A stretch of DNA of 64,000 bases. Origin: Marisediminicola senii (GTDB lineage: Bacteria; Actinomycetota; Actinomycetes; Actinomycetales; Microbacteriaceae). Location: contig NZ_JAALGE010000001.1 of NCBI RefSeq assembly GCF_011057645.1, forward strand, positions 124,001-188,000. Direction: 5' to 3'. Numbering within the stretch: the first letter of the stretch is position 1; each line of letters opens with the position of its first letter. Both the position numbers and the translations under genes were made by a program. Positions 52,112 through 61,735 of the stretch are shown here, piece by piece. The notes under the pieces are model-generated. The model ran no database searches. It was not told the origin of the DNA and was given only the letters and a program-made list of their open reading frames with translations.

Positions 52112-54364
52112 ATGCCAGCTGCCCCGCCCCCCGTGTTCCGCTCCACCCGACGCCGCCGCGGTCGCACCGCGGTCGCGACCGGTGTCGCCGCCGCCGTCGC
52201 GCTCTCCGGATTCGGCGCGTCCGCGGCATCCGCCGTCGTCATCGAGCCCGAGGTCACCGAGATCGACATCGTGTCGATCAATGACTTCCACGGCCGCCTC
52301 GAGGCGAACGGCGCCGCGGCCGGCGCCGCGGTGCTCGGCGGTATGGTCGACTTCTACGAGGCGCAGAACCCGAACACGATCTTCGCGTCGTCGGGCGACT
52401 CGGTCGGCGCGTCGACGTTCACCTCGTTCATCCAGAACGACGAGCCCACGATCGACGCGCTCAACAGCATCGGCCTCGACGTGAGCGCCTTCGGCAACCA
52501 CGAATTCGACCAGGGCCAGGACGACGTCAACGACCGCCTCATCCCGCGCTTCGGCGCCGGGTTCGTCGCCGCCAACATCTACGCGGCAGGCACCACCACC
52601 CCGGTCTACGACGAATACGAGATCATCGAGGTCGACGGCGTCAGTGTCGGGTTCATCGGGGCCCTCACCACGAACATGCCGTCGCTGGTCTCGCCCGACG
52701 GAATCACCGGGCTCGAGTTCGGACCGGTCGTTCCCGCGGTCAACCGCGTAGCCGACGAGCTGAGCGACGGTGACGACGCCAACGGCGAAGCCGACGTTCT
52801 CGTGCTCCTGGTTCACGAGGGAGCGAACAGCCCCGAGCTTGCGGCATCCACCGACGCCTCCGCATTCGGGGACATCGCTACCAACACCAGCTCCGATGTC
52901 GACGCCATCATCTCCGGCCACTCGCACTTCGAGTACGACTTCGACATCGCCGGCCCCGACGGAACCCCCCGGCCGGTCATCCAGTCGGGTGAATACGGTG
53001 AGGGGTTCGCCCACACCTCCATTCAGGTGGATGCCGCGACCAACGAGCTGATCAGCATCAGCTCGACCCGCGAGCCACTGGCCAGCGCCGCCCGCACCAC
53101 GGCGGGACTCACGCCATTCGCGCCCGACCCCGCGGTCGAGGCCATCGTCGCCGCAGCCGTCGAGGTGGCTGCCGTGGAGGGTTCCGTGCCGCTCGGCGTC
53201 ATCACCGACGACGTCAACCGCGCGCAGCAGCCGGGCACCGGTGACCGCGAGGGAACCCTCGTCGAGAACCGCGGAGGGGAATCCACCCTCGGCAACCTCG
53301 TCGCCGACGTGCAGGCATGGGCGACGCAGGAGGCGGGGGCAGAACTCGCCCTGATGAACCCGGGCGGCCTGCGCACCAACCTCGAGGCCGGTGACGACGG
53401 TGTCGTCACCTACGCGGAGGCCGCCGGCGTGCAGCCGTTCGCCAACACCCTCGTCGCGATGGACCTCACGACCGAGCAGCTCACGGCAGTGCTCGAGGAG
53501 CAGTGGGCGCACGGCACCCGCACCGCGTTCCTCAAGCTCGGTGTCTCCGACGCCCTCGGCTACACCTACGACCCGGCCGCCCCCTACGGCAGCCACATCA
53601 CCGCCATCTTCAAGGACGGCGTCGAGGTGCTGCCGGGCGAAACCCACCGCGTCACGGTGAACTCCTTCCTCGCGAGCGGAGGCGACCTGTTCAGCACGCT
53701 CGCCGAGGGAACCAACCGCGTCGACACCGGACAGGTCGACCTGCAGGCGTTCGTCGACTACTTCGAGGCATTCGAGACCATCTCGCCGTCGACCCCGCAG
53801 CGTTCGGTCGGCGTCACCCTCCCCGCGGGAGGACTGGTCGAAGGAACCGAGGCGACGATCGAACTGTCCTCGCTGCTGTTCAGCGGCGGCGAGTCGTTCA
53901 ACTCCGGAGTCGTGCAGGCCGCCATCGGCGACACCGTGCTGGGCTCGGCCGAACTCGACCCTGCCGCTGTGCCAGGAACCGACGAGGTCGGGCGCGCGTC
54001 GCTCACCTTCACCGTGCCGGCCGGGCTGAGTGGCGACCAGTTGCTGTCGCTCACCGTCGCCAGCACCGGGACCCAGCTCGCGGTTCCGGTGACCATCACC
54101 GCCGCCGCGGTCGTTCCGCCCGTCGTCCCCCCGGTCGACCCGCCGGTGGCCCCGGCCCCCGGCGCGGGAACCGGCGCCGGATCGGGAGCAGGAACGGGAG
54201 CGGGCACCGCCCCGATCGTGGTGCGGGTGGACGCCGACGAGCTCGCCGCAACGGGAGCGAGCACCGAGGGTCTCGTCGCCCTCATGGTGCTGCTGCTGGG
54301 TGCCGGTGGCATGCTCGTCGGTGCCTGTCGTCGCATGACCCGCGACGGCGTCACCGCCGAGTAG
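52112..54364 (+). CDS. Secreted, LAATG-anchored metallophosphatase/5'-nucleotidase
   Basis: Extracellular nucleotide hydrolase of 750 residues that can release phosphate and nucleosides. A basic signal peptide (RSTRRRRGRTAVATGVAAAV) leads to the metallophosphatase domain. Metal ligands are in SINDFHGRLE near residue 58, ASSGDSVGAS near residue 93 and GNHEFDQG near residue 128. The 5'-nucleotidase C-terminal domain has GNLVADVQAWATQEAGAELA near residue 393 and ALMNPGGLRTNL. A Pro/Gly/Ala-rich stalk is followed by the sorting signal LAATG, a membrane helix and CRRMTRD. The ATG at 52112 begins the signal peptide; the open frame further upstream is not needed. Confidence 0.92.
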   Translation: MPAAPPPVFRSTRRRRGRTAVATGVAAAVALSGFGASAASAVVIEPEVTEIDIVSINDFHGRLEANGAAAGAAVLGGMVDFYEAQNPNTIFASSGDSVGASTFTSFIQNDEPTIDALNSIGLDVSAFGNHEFDQGQDDVNDRLIPRFGAGFVAANIYAAGTTTPVYDEYEIIEVDGVSVGFIGALTTNMPSLVSPDGITGLEFGPVVPAVNRVADELSDGDDANGEADVLVLLVHEGANSPELAASTDASAFGDIATNTSSDVDAIISGHSHFEYDFDIAGPDGTPRPVIQSGEYGEGFAHTSIQVDAATNELISISSTREPLASAARTTAGLTPFAPDPAVEAIVAAAVEVAAVEGSVPLGVITDDVNRAQQPGTGDREGTLVENRGGESTLGNLVADVQAWATQEAGAELALMNPGGLRTNLEAGDDGVVTYAEAAGVQPFANTLVAMDLTTEQLTAVLEEQWAHGTRTAFLKLGVSDALGYTYDPAAPYGSHITAIFKDGVEVLPGETHRVTVNSFLASGGDLFSTLAEGTNRVDTGQVDLQAFVDYFEAFETISPSTPQRSVGVTLPAGGLVEGTEATIELSSLLFSGGESFNSGVVQAAIGDTVLGSAELDPAAVPGTDEVGRASLTFTVPAGLSGDQLLSLTVASTGTQLAVPVTITAAAVVPPVVPPVDPPVAPAPGAGTGAGSGAGTGAGTAPIVVRVDADELAATGASTEGLVALMVLLLGAGGMLVGACRRMTRDGVTAE

Positions 54365-54370
54365 CACGAG

Positions 54371-54437
54371 GCGGGCGTCGCGAGACGCCCGCCAGAACGA
54401 CACAGGGATCCGCCTCCGCGCGGGTCCCTGTGTCGTT
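54371..54437. terminator. Double hairpin terminator after the nucleotidase gene
   Basis: First hairpin: GCGGGCGTC (54371-54379), GCGA tetraloop, GACGCCCGC (54384-54392). Second: AACGACACAGGGA (54396-54408) pairs perfectly with TCCCTGTGTCGTT (54425-54437). Both follow the stop within 75 bp. Confidence 0.88.
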
Positions 54438-54586
54438 GCGGCGGGAATATTCGCCCAGATCCAGGCCTTCCCCATAGGAGATGCGGTCCCGCACGGGGCA
54501 GCGTCGCCGCACGCGGTGCCGCCGTCGGTACCGCCGCCATAAGCTGGACCACCATCGACCGCTCCGAGCCCAGAAGGACTTCGACC

Positions 54587-55525
54587 ATGGCCAAACGAAT
54601 CTTCTCGAACATGACCGAGCTCGCCGGGAACACCCCGCTCGTGCGCATCAACCGCCTCGCCGAGGGCCTCGACGCCACCATCCTGGGCAAGTTGGAGTTC
54701 TACAACCCCGCGGCCAGCGTGAAGGATCGCATCGGAGTCGCCATCATCGAGGCCGCAGAGAAGTCGGGCGAGCTCAAGCCCGGCGGCACGATCGTCGAGG
54801 GCACCAGTGGAAACACCGGTATCGCCCTCGCCATGGCTGGCGCGGCCAAGGGATACAAGGTCGTCATGACCATGCCGGAGACGATGAACAAGGAACGCCG
54901 CACCATCCTGCGCGCCTACGGCGCCGAGATCGTGCTCACACCGGGCGGCGACGGTATGCGCGGGGCCGTCGAGAAGGCGCAGGAGATCGTCGCGAACACT
55001 CCCAACTCCATCTGGGCGAAGCAGTTCGCGAACGCCGCCAACCCGCAGATCCACCGCGAGACGACGGCAGAGGAGATCTGGGCAGACACCGACGGGGAGG
55101 TGGACATCTTCGTAGCGGGCATCGGCACGGGAGGCACCATCACCGGCGTCGGCCAGGTGCTCAAGGAGCGCAAGCCCGACGTGCAGATCGTCGGGGTCGA
55201 ACCGCTCGACTCGCCACTCCTCACCGAGGGCAAGGCTGGACCGCACAAGATCATGGGCATCGGCGCCAACTTCGTTCCCGAGATCCTCGACCGCGATGCA
55301 TACGACGAGATCATCGACGTGAGCCTGGCCGACTCTCTCGACCTCGCCCGGCGCATGGCCACCGAGGAGGGGATTCTCGCCGGCATCTCCTCCGGTTCCA
55401 TCATGTGGGCAGCAATCGAGCTGGCCAAGCGCCCCGAGAACGCGGGCAAGACCATCGTCGCCATCGTGTGCGACACCGGGGAGCGCTACCTCTCCAGCGT
55501 GCTGTTCGAGAACCTGCAGGACTGA
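54587..55525 (+). CDS. cysK: Cysteine synthase A (O-acetylserine sulfhydrylase)
   Basis: PLP enzyme that makes cysteine from O-acetylserine and sulfide. It is 312 residues, the usual length. The Schiff-base Lys lies in [11 protein letters not shown] near residue 44. The substrate loop is [15 protein letters not shown] near residue 70. The phosphate-binding loop [12 protein letters not shown] is near residue 180. ATG with AGAAGGA upstream. cysE follows 9 bp later, forming a complete serine-to-cysteine unit. Confidence 0.97.
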   Translation: MAKRIFSNMTELAGNTPLVRINRLAEGLDATILGKLEFYNPAASVKDRIGVAIIEAAEKSGELKPGGTIVEGTSGNTGIALAMAGAAKGYKVVMTMPETMNKERRTILRAYGAEIVLTPGGDGMRGAVEKAQEIVANTPNSIWAKQFANAANPQIHRETTAEEIWADTDGEVDIFVAGIGTGGTITGVGQVLKERKPDVQIVGVEPLDSPLLTEGKAGPHKIMGIGANFVPEILDRDAYDEIIDVSLADSLDLARRMATEEGILAGISSGSIMWAAIELAKRPENAGKTIVAIVCDTGERYLSSVLFENLQD

Positions 55526-55534
55526 TCTCCGCGG

Positions 55535-56119
55535 GTGCCTGCACTGACGACCGGTCTCGCCTCCCGCGTATTCGCGGCGATGCGTGAGGATATCCGCACC
55601 GCGCGCCGCCGCGACCCGGCGGCGCGCTCGAACCTCGAGGTGATGCTCGCGTACCCCGGAGTGCATGCCGTCTGGGGCTACCGGGTAGCCCACCGCATGT
55701 GGCTGGCCGGGGCGCACCTGCCCGCGCGCCTGCTCTCCCAGGGGATCAGGGCCGCGACCGGGGTGGAGATCCATCCTGGCGCGACCATCGGGCGGCGCCT
55801 GTTCATCGACCACGGCATGGGCGTCGTGATCGGCGAGACCGCCATCGTCGGCGATGACGTCATGATGTACCACGGGGTCACCCTCGGTGGCCGGTCGTCG
55901 GACCGAGTCAAACGGCACCCGACGATCGACGACGGCGTCACCGTGGGTGCCGGCGCGATCGTGCTCGGCGCAGTTACCGTCGGGGCGGGCAGCATCGTCG
56001 GAGCGCAGGCCGTCGTCGTGCATGACGCCCCTCCGGGGTCGGTCCTCACCGGCGTCCCTGCCCGCGTGCTTCCCCAGTCCGATCCCGAAACCGTCGACGG
56101 TGGTTTCTTCTCGATTTGA
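55535..56119 (+). CDS. cysE: Serine O-acetyltransferase
   Basis: Acetylates serine with acetyl-CoA to give the substrate of CysK. It is 194 residues, the short EpsC-type form. An N-terminal helical part ([20 protein letters not shown]) is followed by the left-handed beta-helix of hexapeptide repeats: [20 protein letters not shown], then [20 protein letters not shown]. The catalytic His-Asp context is FIDHGMG and [11 protein letters not shown] start nine bases after the cysK stop. CysK and CysE normally form a complex through the CysE C-terminus, which here ends in GGFFSI with the expected terminal Ile. Confidence 0.96.
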   Translation: MPALTTGLASRVFAAMREDIRTARRRDPAARSNLEVMLAYPGVHAVWGYRVAHRMWLAGAHLPARLLSQGIRAATGVEIHPGATIGRRLFIDHGMGVVIGETAIVGDDVMMYHGVTLGGRSSDRVKRHPTIDDGVTVGAGAIVLGAVTVGAGSIVGAQAVVVHDAPPGSVLTGVPARVLPQSDPETVDGGFFSI

Positions 56120-56554
56120 CTCGAGTTGACCGTTGTTTCGGGGTTTTTGTGCCCCCTACTGGGGGCGTTTACCCCCGCCTCAGTTAACCTCCCGTTAACA
56201 TAAGACCCCGGATACCCCCGTAGTCTCGAAGCACCCTAGTTACACAAGCCGCCTCGAAGGCGCCTTTGACCGCTCTCCCGAGCCTGGTCTACACACCCCC
56301 CGCCCAACTCCCGACGCATTACCCGAAGCAACACCAGCACCACCGGACGCCCCCAGGCCGGTGCCACAATCCCCGTCGTGCACATAACGCCGCGTCCGCA
56401 CCACAGGATCGCCTGAGCTAGCCGGCTACCCCGCCGCCAGCCGACAGCATCCTGACGCCCCCCACCCGGCATCGATGCCACGCCCCAGCTGCCGTCCCGT
56501 GTCCCCGGATGACAAACCTGGGCACGCGCATCCACTGCACCCTGGAGTTCCCCC
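56120..56554 (+). promoter_or_regulatory. 435-bp C-rich leader of the glycan operon, no gene seen
   Basis: No convincing coding region on either strand. The left end has two alternative G/C hairpins: GCCCCC-TACT-GGGGGC (56151-56166) and GGGGG-CGTTTA-CCCCC (56161-56176). They share the G run and may terminate cysE. The Pho-like box is at 56183-56200, with GATACC (56211) or TAGTCT (56221) as possible -10 boxes. From about 56205 to 56550 the + strand is markedly rich in C and poor in G, the composition of a Rho-loading (rut) region. Confidence 0.5.
56183..56200 (+). promoter_or_regulatory. GTTAAC direct repeat, possible OmpR/PhoB-family box
   Basis: GTTAACC (56183-56189) and GTTAACA (56194-56200) repeat with an exact 11-bp period, the spacing used by tandem OmpR-family regulators. 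The next -10-like box starts about 11 bp downstream, as at activator-dependent promoters. Confidence 0.5.
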
Positions 56555-57820
56555 ATGTCCTCAGTCCATCCCGTTGTCCCGCGGTCGGAGAATGTCGAGG
56601 CGCCCGCGGCGTTGATGATCGTTCCGACCTATAACGAGGCGAAGAACATCGTCCCCCTGTTGGAGGCGCTGTTCGCGCTGCCGATGGTGGAGGAGACCGG
56701 CTGGCAGCTGCACGTGCTGGTTCGCGACGACTCGTCCCCCGATGGCACCGGCGACATCGTGCGCGACCTGATCGAGACGACCTACCCCGGACGCCTGATC
56801 CTGTCGACGGGTACGAAGGACGGCCTGGGCAAGGCCATGAAGGCCGCCTTCGACGAGTCGCTCGAGCTCGGGTACGAGGTCATCATGACGATGGACGCGG
56901 ACTTCTCGCACTCGCCGCTGGATGTGCCGAAGCTGGTCGCCGCGATCAACGACGGGGCAGACGTCGCCATCGGATCCCGGTACGTCGACGGCGGCCTCAT
57001 CCCCGGCAACTGGCCGCTCGGATACATCGTGCGCACCCGGGTCGCCGGAGCCGTCGCCCGCCTGCTCGGCGGTGTCGACCCGAGCATCCGCGAGCTGACC
57101 ACGAACTTCAGGGCCATGCGCCGTTCGGTTCTCGGCGCGATCCCCTACGGCACCGTGGACGCCAAGGGATACGGATTCATGATCTTCCTCGCCAACGCCT
57201 TCGTGATGGGTGCGTGGACGGTGAAAGAGGTGCCGATCAGCTTCTACAGCCGCGCGAACGGCAGCTCGAAGGCGCGCCTGAGCGACATCTTCGAATTCTT
57301 CAAGATCGCGTACCGGCTCAACGACGACTCCCCGTTCAAGCAGGTCGCGAGGTTCCTGACAGTCGGTGCCAGCGGCACGGTGGTCAACCTCTTCGCGCTG
57401 TGGCTGCTGCGCCGGGTGGTGCCCGAGGACGCATCGGTCATCTGGCTGTCGATCGCGGCGATCCAGATCAGCATCCTGTGGAACTTCATCCTGCACGACC
57501 GGTTCACCTTCAAGTCCTACCGCAAGGCATGGAAGGGCCAGTCGACGCTCAAGCAGTACGGCAAGAACTTCCTCCGCTACGAGGGCACCAGTGCGCTCAC
57601 GCAGACGGTGATCTTCACCGCGTTCGTGCTGCTGTCGAACCTGGGCGTGTTCTACCTGCTGGCACAGCTGCTCGGCATCGGCATCGCGTTCATCGTGAAC
57701 TACTACGTCTCGAGCACCTACATCTGGGTCTTCCGCAAGAGCACCCCCCTCACCCTCGTCGACGCCCCCGTCGATGCCCCGACCGCCACGCGCACCGTAC
57801 GGCCGGCCCATGCTCGCTAG
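56555..57820 (+). CDS. DPM1-like glycosyltransferase fused to a GtrA domain
   Basis: 421-residue fusion. Residues ~20-250 are a GT2 domain like dolichol-phosphate mannose synthase: MIVPTYNEAKNIVPLLEAL, DDSSPDGTGDIV near residue 57, and the metal site MDADFSHSP near residue 112. It should load a sugar onto a polyprenyl phosphate on the inner face of the membrane. Residues ~270-400 are a GtrA-type four-helix domain (FLTVGASGTVVNLFALWLLR), a family linked to flipping such lipid-linked sugars. ATG at 56555 directly after the C-rich leader. The end overlaps the next gene by 11 bases. Sugar identity is unknown. Confidence 0.92.
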   Translation: MSSVHPVVPRSENVEAPAALMIVPTYNEAKNIVPLLEALFALPMVEETGWQLHVLVRDDSSPDGTGDIVRDLIETTYPGRLILSTGTKDGLGKAMKAAFDESLELGYEVIMTMDADFSHSPLDVPKLVAAINDGADVAIGSRYVDGGLIPGNWPLGYIVRTRVAGAVARLLGGVDPSIRELTTNFRAMRRSVLGAIPYGTVDAKGYGFMIFLANAFVMGAWTVKEVPISFYSRANGSSKARLSDIFEFFKIAYRLNDDSPFKQVARFLTVGASGTVVNLFALWLLRRVVPEDASVIWLSIAAIQISILWNFILHDRFTFKSYRKAWKGQSTLKQYGKNFLRYEGTSALTQTVIFTAFVLLSNLGVFYLLAQLLGIGIAFIVNYYVSSTYIWVFRKSTPLTLVDAPVDAPTATRTVRPAHAR

Positions 57821-59120
57821 CGTCCTCTACGCCGTCATCGTCCTCAGCGCCCTCGTCCTCCTGATCCAGAGCATCGTCAGCATCCAGCAGACCCTCTATA
57901 TCTGGAACGACCCCGACCGCATGAAGGCCTCCGGCGTACCCGACACCTTCGAGCAGCCCGAGCTCGGCTTTACCGTGCTGCTGCCCGCCCGACATGAAGC
58001 GGCGGTGATCGGAGAGACGCTGCGCAAGCTCGGCGCCGCGCACTACCCGAAGGACAAGGTCGAGCTGATGGTCATCTGCTCCGAAGACGACCTCGAGACC
58101 ATCGCCGCCGCCGAGGCGGCCAAGTTCGAGCACAAGCTCATTAACGTCACCGTGCTGGTCTTCGATGGCGCGCCCGGCAAGTCGAAGGCCATGAACCTCG
58201 GCCTCGCCGCTGCCAAGCACCCCATCGTCACGATCTTCGACTCCGAAGACGACGTGAGCCAGGACATCTTCACGATCGTCAACACCATCTACCTCCGCCG
58301 CAATGTCGACGTCCTGCAGTGCGGCGTGCAGCTCATGGACTACAACAGCCACTGGTTCTCGGCGCACAACGTGCTCGAGTACTTCTTCTGGTTCAAGTCG
58401 CGCATGCACTACTACGCCAAGCTGCAGGCCGTACCGCTCGGCGGCAACACGGTGTTCTTCCGGGCCGACGACCTGAAGGAGGTCGACGGCTGGGATGAGG
58501 TCGGACTCACCGAAGACGCCGACATCGGCATCCGTCTCAGCCTCAAGGGCAAGGTCTTCGACGTCATGTACGACCCGCGCCACGTGACCCGCGAAGAAGT
58601 CCCGCACACCACGAAAGCATTCGTGAAGCAGCGCACGCGCTGGAACCAGGGCTTCCTGCAGATCCTCCGCAAGGGCGACTGGCTCAAGCTGCCCCGCCCC
58701 GAGCAGAAGCTGCTCGTCGGCTACGTGCTCACCGCCCCCACCTACATGGCCCTCGTGATCGCCTCGGCTCCGCTCCTGGTGCTGCTCGGTGCGACCACCA
58801 AGCTGCCCGTCGCGGTGAGCCTCTTCACCTTCGTTCCGCTGTTCCTCGCCGTCGTCATGCTCATGGTGAGCCTCCTCGGGCTCCACGAGTTCGGCAAGGA
58901 CCAGAAGATCAAGGTCAAGCCGTGGAGCTACGCGTTCCTCGCCATCACCTTCATCCCGTACCAGGTACTGCTGCTCGTCAGCTCGGTGCGTGCCATGATC
59001 CGTGAGGCCCGCGGCAACCGCGGGTGGGAGAAGACCGTGCACCTCGGCGGACACCGCACCGCAGAGCACGCGCAGCCCGTCTTCGCGCCCGTGGGCATCG
59101 CCGCGAGCGAAGTCGCATGA
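57810..59120 (+). CDS. Processive-type GT2 membrane glycosyltransferase (BcsA-like)
   Basis: 436-residue membrane glycosyltransferase. An N-terminal helix (residues ~3-25) precedes a GT2 catalytic domain: TVLLPARHEAAVIGETLRKL near residue 53, the DxD-type site IFDSEDDVSQD near residue 143, the acid motif LTEDADIGIRL near residue 233, and the processivity motif QRTRWNQG near residue 275. Three or four helices follow, and a cytosolic tail. This is the layout of cellulose/hyaluronan synthase-like enzymes. The ATG at 57810 lies inside the upstream gene end. The stop overlaps the next ATG (ATGA), so translation is coupled. Confidence 0.9.
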   Translation: MLASVLYAVIVLSALVLLIQSIVSIQQTLYIWNDPDRMKASGVPDTFEQPELGFTVLLPARHEAAVIGETLRKLGAAHYPKDKVELMVICSEDDLETIAAAEAAKFEHKLINVTVLVFDGAPGKSKAMNLGLAAAKHPIVTIFDSEDDVSQDIFTIVNTIYLRRNVDVLQCGVQLMDYNSHWFSAHNVLEYFFWFKSRMHYYAKLQAVPLGGNTVFFRADDLKEVDGWDEVGLTEDADIGIRLSLKGKVFDVMYDPRHVTREEVPHTTKAFVKQRTRWNQGFLQILRKGDWLKLPRPEQKLLVGYVLTAPTYMALVIASAPLLVLLGATTKLPVAVSLFTFVPLFLAVVMLMVSLLGLHEFGKDQKIKVKPWSYAFLAITFIPYQVLLLVSSVRAMIREARGNRGWEKTVHLGGHRTAEHAQPVFAPVGIAASEVA

Positions 59121-61726
59121 GCGTCGCACACCGCGCCAAGCCGAGGCCGCTGGCGACCTGGCTGAACACGCGCCGCGGCGAGGTCATCCTCGTCGCCCTC
59201 GTTGTCATCGCCGGCGGCATCATGCACGCGTGGGGCATGTTCTCCTACCCCTACCTCGAGAATGACGAGGCGACCTACGTCTCCCGCGCCTGGGCGTTCG
59301 TCACCGAGGGTCGACTCGACGTCTACACCTACCGCTACGACCACGCACCCGTCGGCTGGATGGCCATCGGTGGGTGGCTGTTCCTCACCGGCGGTGACGC
59401 CTTCTTCGGATCCATGCTGGAATCCGGGCGCGTCTTCATGCTCGTCGTCCACCTGATCAGCACCGTGCTCGTCTACCTGATCGCCAAGCGCTTCTCCAAC
59501 GGAAGCATCACGGCCGGCGTCATCGCGGCCCTGATCTTTTCGGCCTCGCCGCTCGGCATCTACTTCCAGCGTCGCATCCTGCTCGACAACCTGATGGTCA
59601 TGTGGCTGCTGCTGAGCATCCTGCTCGCCGCACGCAAGCGCGCCACCCTCGGCAACTACGTCGCGAGCGGCATCTTCTTCGGCATCGCCGTGCTCACCAA
59701 GCTCAACGCGGTTTTCTTCGGACCGGCATTCCTGCTCCTGCTGTGGTTCGGCGCCGCCGCACACCAGCGCAAGCACGCGATGGCCCACTGGCTCGCCTTC
59801 GGCGGCGGTACCGTGCTGCTCTTCTTCATGTACGCGCTGCTGAACTCCGAACTCTTTCCCGCGCCCCTCGGTGCCGACGGCGAACCGCTCCGCGTCAGCC
59901 TGATCGACACGTTCGCGCTGCAGCTCGGCCGCGGCGACTTCGCCTGGCCATGGGACCCCGCCGGAAGCTTCCTTACCGCGCTCGGATCGTGGGCGGTGAA
60001 GGACTCGTTCACCCTCGCACTCGGCCTGGTGTCGACGGTCGCCGTGGCGATCATCGCCATCGTGCAACGCAAGAAGACGGTCTACCCGCTCGCGCTGCTG
60101 ACCTTCATCCTGTTCTACGTCTTCTTCCTGGCCCGCGGCAAGATCGTGCTCGACCTCTACGTCACGCCGCTCCTTCCGCTGCTCGCCATCGCCGGCGGTG
60201 TCATGGTCGGCTACGCACTCAAGGTCACCCCGAAACGGGTGGAGAAGGTCGTGCGGCCCGCCCTCGCGGTCGTCGCCGTCGGATCGCTCGCCGCGACCTA
60301 TGCGGTGCTCGTGCCCAACCGCCCCTATGTGATCGACGAGGTCGGAAACCAGAACCTCGCCCTCGACTGGGTGACAGACAATGTGGCATCCGATGCCGTC
60401 ATCGCCACCGACAACTACATCTACCCGGCGCTGGCGCAGGAGCGCGACTACGACAACACCATGTACTTCTTCAGCGCTGAGTACGACCCCGAGTCGCAGA
60501 CCAAGTACGGCGACGACTGGCGCAACATCGACTACCTGGTGCTCACGCACGAAGTGATCGCGCAGATCTACGCAGGCACCGTGCCGAAGATGCGGGAGAT
60601 ACTCGACCACTCCGAGCTGCAGGCGAGCTACACCGAGGGCACCACCAGCTTCCTCGATATTCCGAAGTACATCTCGACCAACGGCGACTGGGTGCAGGTC
60701 TACAAGACCAAGTCCCGCAACGACATCGTGCTGCAGGACACCTGGGACCACTACCGCGGCGAGTTCGTCATCGACTACGGCCAGGTCATCGACACGGTCA
60801 ACGACAACACCACGTCGACCGGCCAGGCCGACGGCATGACCCGGGCGATCGAGGAGGACGACGAAGCGACGTTCCGCGGCATCTGGCAGTGGACGCAAGA
60901 CCACCTACAGCACCGCTCGACCGACTCACTCATCTCCTGGTTGTGGGCGAAAGACGCGACCGGCACGTTCGGAGTCGCGAACAGCGACACCGTCTGCGGC
61001 GCCGACCAGCGCATCATCGGATCCCTGCTGCAGGCCGGCGAGAAGTGGAACGACCCCGAGCTCACCGCCGAGGCCACCACGATGGCCGGCGACTGGTGGG
61101 CCGCGTGCACCTTCGTCGCCGACGACGGCAAGCGCTACATCGACTCCTCGGCCGACGGTTCGCAGGACGACCAGCTCGTCAACCCGTCGTTCTTCGACCC
61201 CACGTTGTACCGCTACTTCGAGACCACCCTGCCGCAGTACCCATGGGCCGAGGTCATCGACGGCGGCTACACGCTGCTCGAGCGCCTCATCGCCGAACGC
61301 GGCACCGTACCCGACTGGGCCGTGGTGTCGGAAACGAACGAACTCGAGCCGGCTACCAGCCTCATCGGGCCGGGTGCCGACTCCCTCGGGCAGGACACCC
61401 TCCGGCTCGTCCCCAATCTCCTCCTCGAAGAGGTTGCGGGAGAAGCCCGCAGCACCGCCATCCTCGACGTACTCGAGCCGCAAGTCATCGCCTACGCCGA
61501 CGCCGCCCCCGGCATGGGCGCCAGCGTGACCTCCGCAATCCTGAGCCAGCTGCGCGACACCGGCCTCGACGGCCAGACCATCTACGAGAACGACATCTTC
61601 GGCAACTACGACGCCGAAGCGGGCTACTGGTTCGACGGAGTCAACTTCGTCGACCAGACCTGGGCGTGGTCGTGGCACGAATTCCAGTCACAGCTGCCCG
61701 AACAGCTGCAGATGCCCCTCGAATAG
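59117..61726 (+). CDS. GT39-type (PMT/ArnT-like) membrane glycosyltransferase
   Basis: 869-residue integral membrane glycosyltransferase that would use a polyprenyl-phosphate sugar on the outer face. After the first helix (LVALVVIAGGIMHAWGMF) comes the acidic outer loop YLENDEATYVSRAW near residue 47, the catalytic Asp-Glu of this clan. About 11-12 helices reach to residue ~400. The last ~460 residues are a large outer domain beginning near RPYVIDEVGNQNLALDWVTD; this is much longer than in ArnT and may bind the acceptor. ATG overlaps the upstream stop. Donor and acceptor are unknown. Confidence 0.88.
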   Translation: MSVAHRAKPRPLATWLNTRRGEVILVALVVIAGGIMHAWGMFSYPYLENDEATYVSRAWAFVTEGRLDVYTYRYDHAPVGWMAIGGWLFLTGGDAFFGSMLESGRVFMLVVHLISTVLVYLIAKRFSNGSITAGVIAALIFSASPLGIYFQRRILLDNLMVMWLLLSILLAARKRATLGNYVASGIFFGIAVLTKLNAVFFGPAFLLLLWFGAAAHQRKHAMAHWLAFGGGTVLLFFMYALLNSELFPAPLGADGEPLRVSLIDTFALQLGRGDFAWPWDPAGSFLTALGSWAVKDSFTLALGLVSTVAVAIIAIVQRKKTVYPLALLTFILFYVFFLARGKIVLDLYVTPLLPLLAIAGGVMVGYALKVTPKRVEKVVRPALAVVAVGSLAATYAVLVPNRPYVIDEVGNQNLALDWVTDNVASDAVIATDNYIYPALAQERDYDNTMYFFSAEYDPESQTKYGDDWRNIDYLVLTHEVIAQIYAGTVPKMREILDHSELQASYTEGTTSFLDIPKYISTNGDWVQVYKTKSRNDIVLQDTWDHYRGEFVIDYGQVIDTVNDNTTSTGQADGMTRAIEEDDEATFRGIWQWTQDHLQHRSTDSLISWLWAKDATGTFGVANSDTVCGADQRIIGSLLQAGEKWNDPELTAEATTMAGDWWAACTFVADDGKRYIDSSADGSQDDQLVNPSFFDPTLYRYFETTLPQYPWAEVIDGGYTLLERLIAERGTVPDWAVVSETNELEPATSLIGPGADSLGQDTLRLVPNLLLEEVAGEARSTAILDVLEPQVIAYADAAPGMGASVTSAILSQLRDTGLDGQTIYENDIFGNYDAEAGYWFDGVNFVDQTWAWSWHEFQSQLPEQLQMPLE

Positions 61727-61735
61727 GACACGCAC

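Noticed and set aside
54438-54586. A riboswitch or T-box leader before cysK
   Set aside because: The 149-bp spacer shows no recognisable SAM or T-box elements.
51827-56023. A 1398-codon open frame on the minus strand
   Set aside because: It lies antisense to the CDF start, the nucleotidase, cysK and cysE, all of which are clear genes. Its translation is low-complexity Arg/Gly/Asp/Val-rich, as expected from the codon bias of the opposite strand.
56236-56556. A 106-codon open frame on the minus strand in the C-rich leader
   Set aside because: Trp/Gly/Arg-rich translation with no domain, no ribosome-binding site, and fully explained by the C-rich composition of the other strand.
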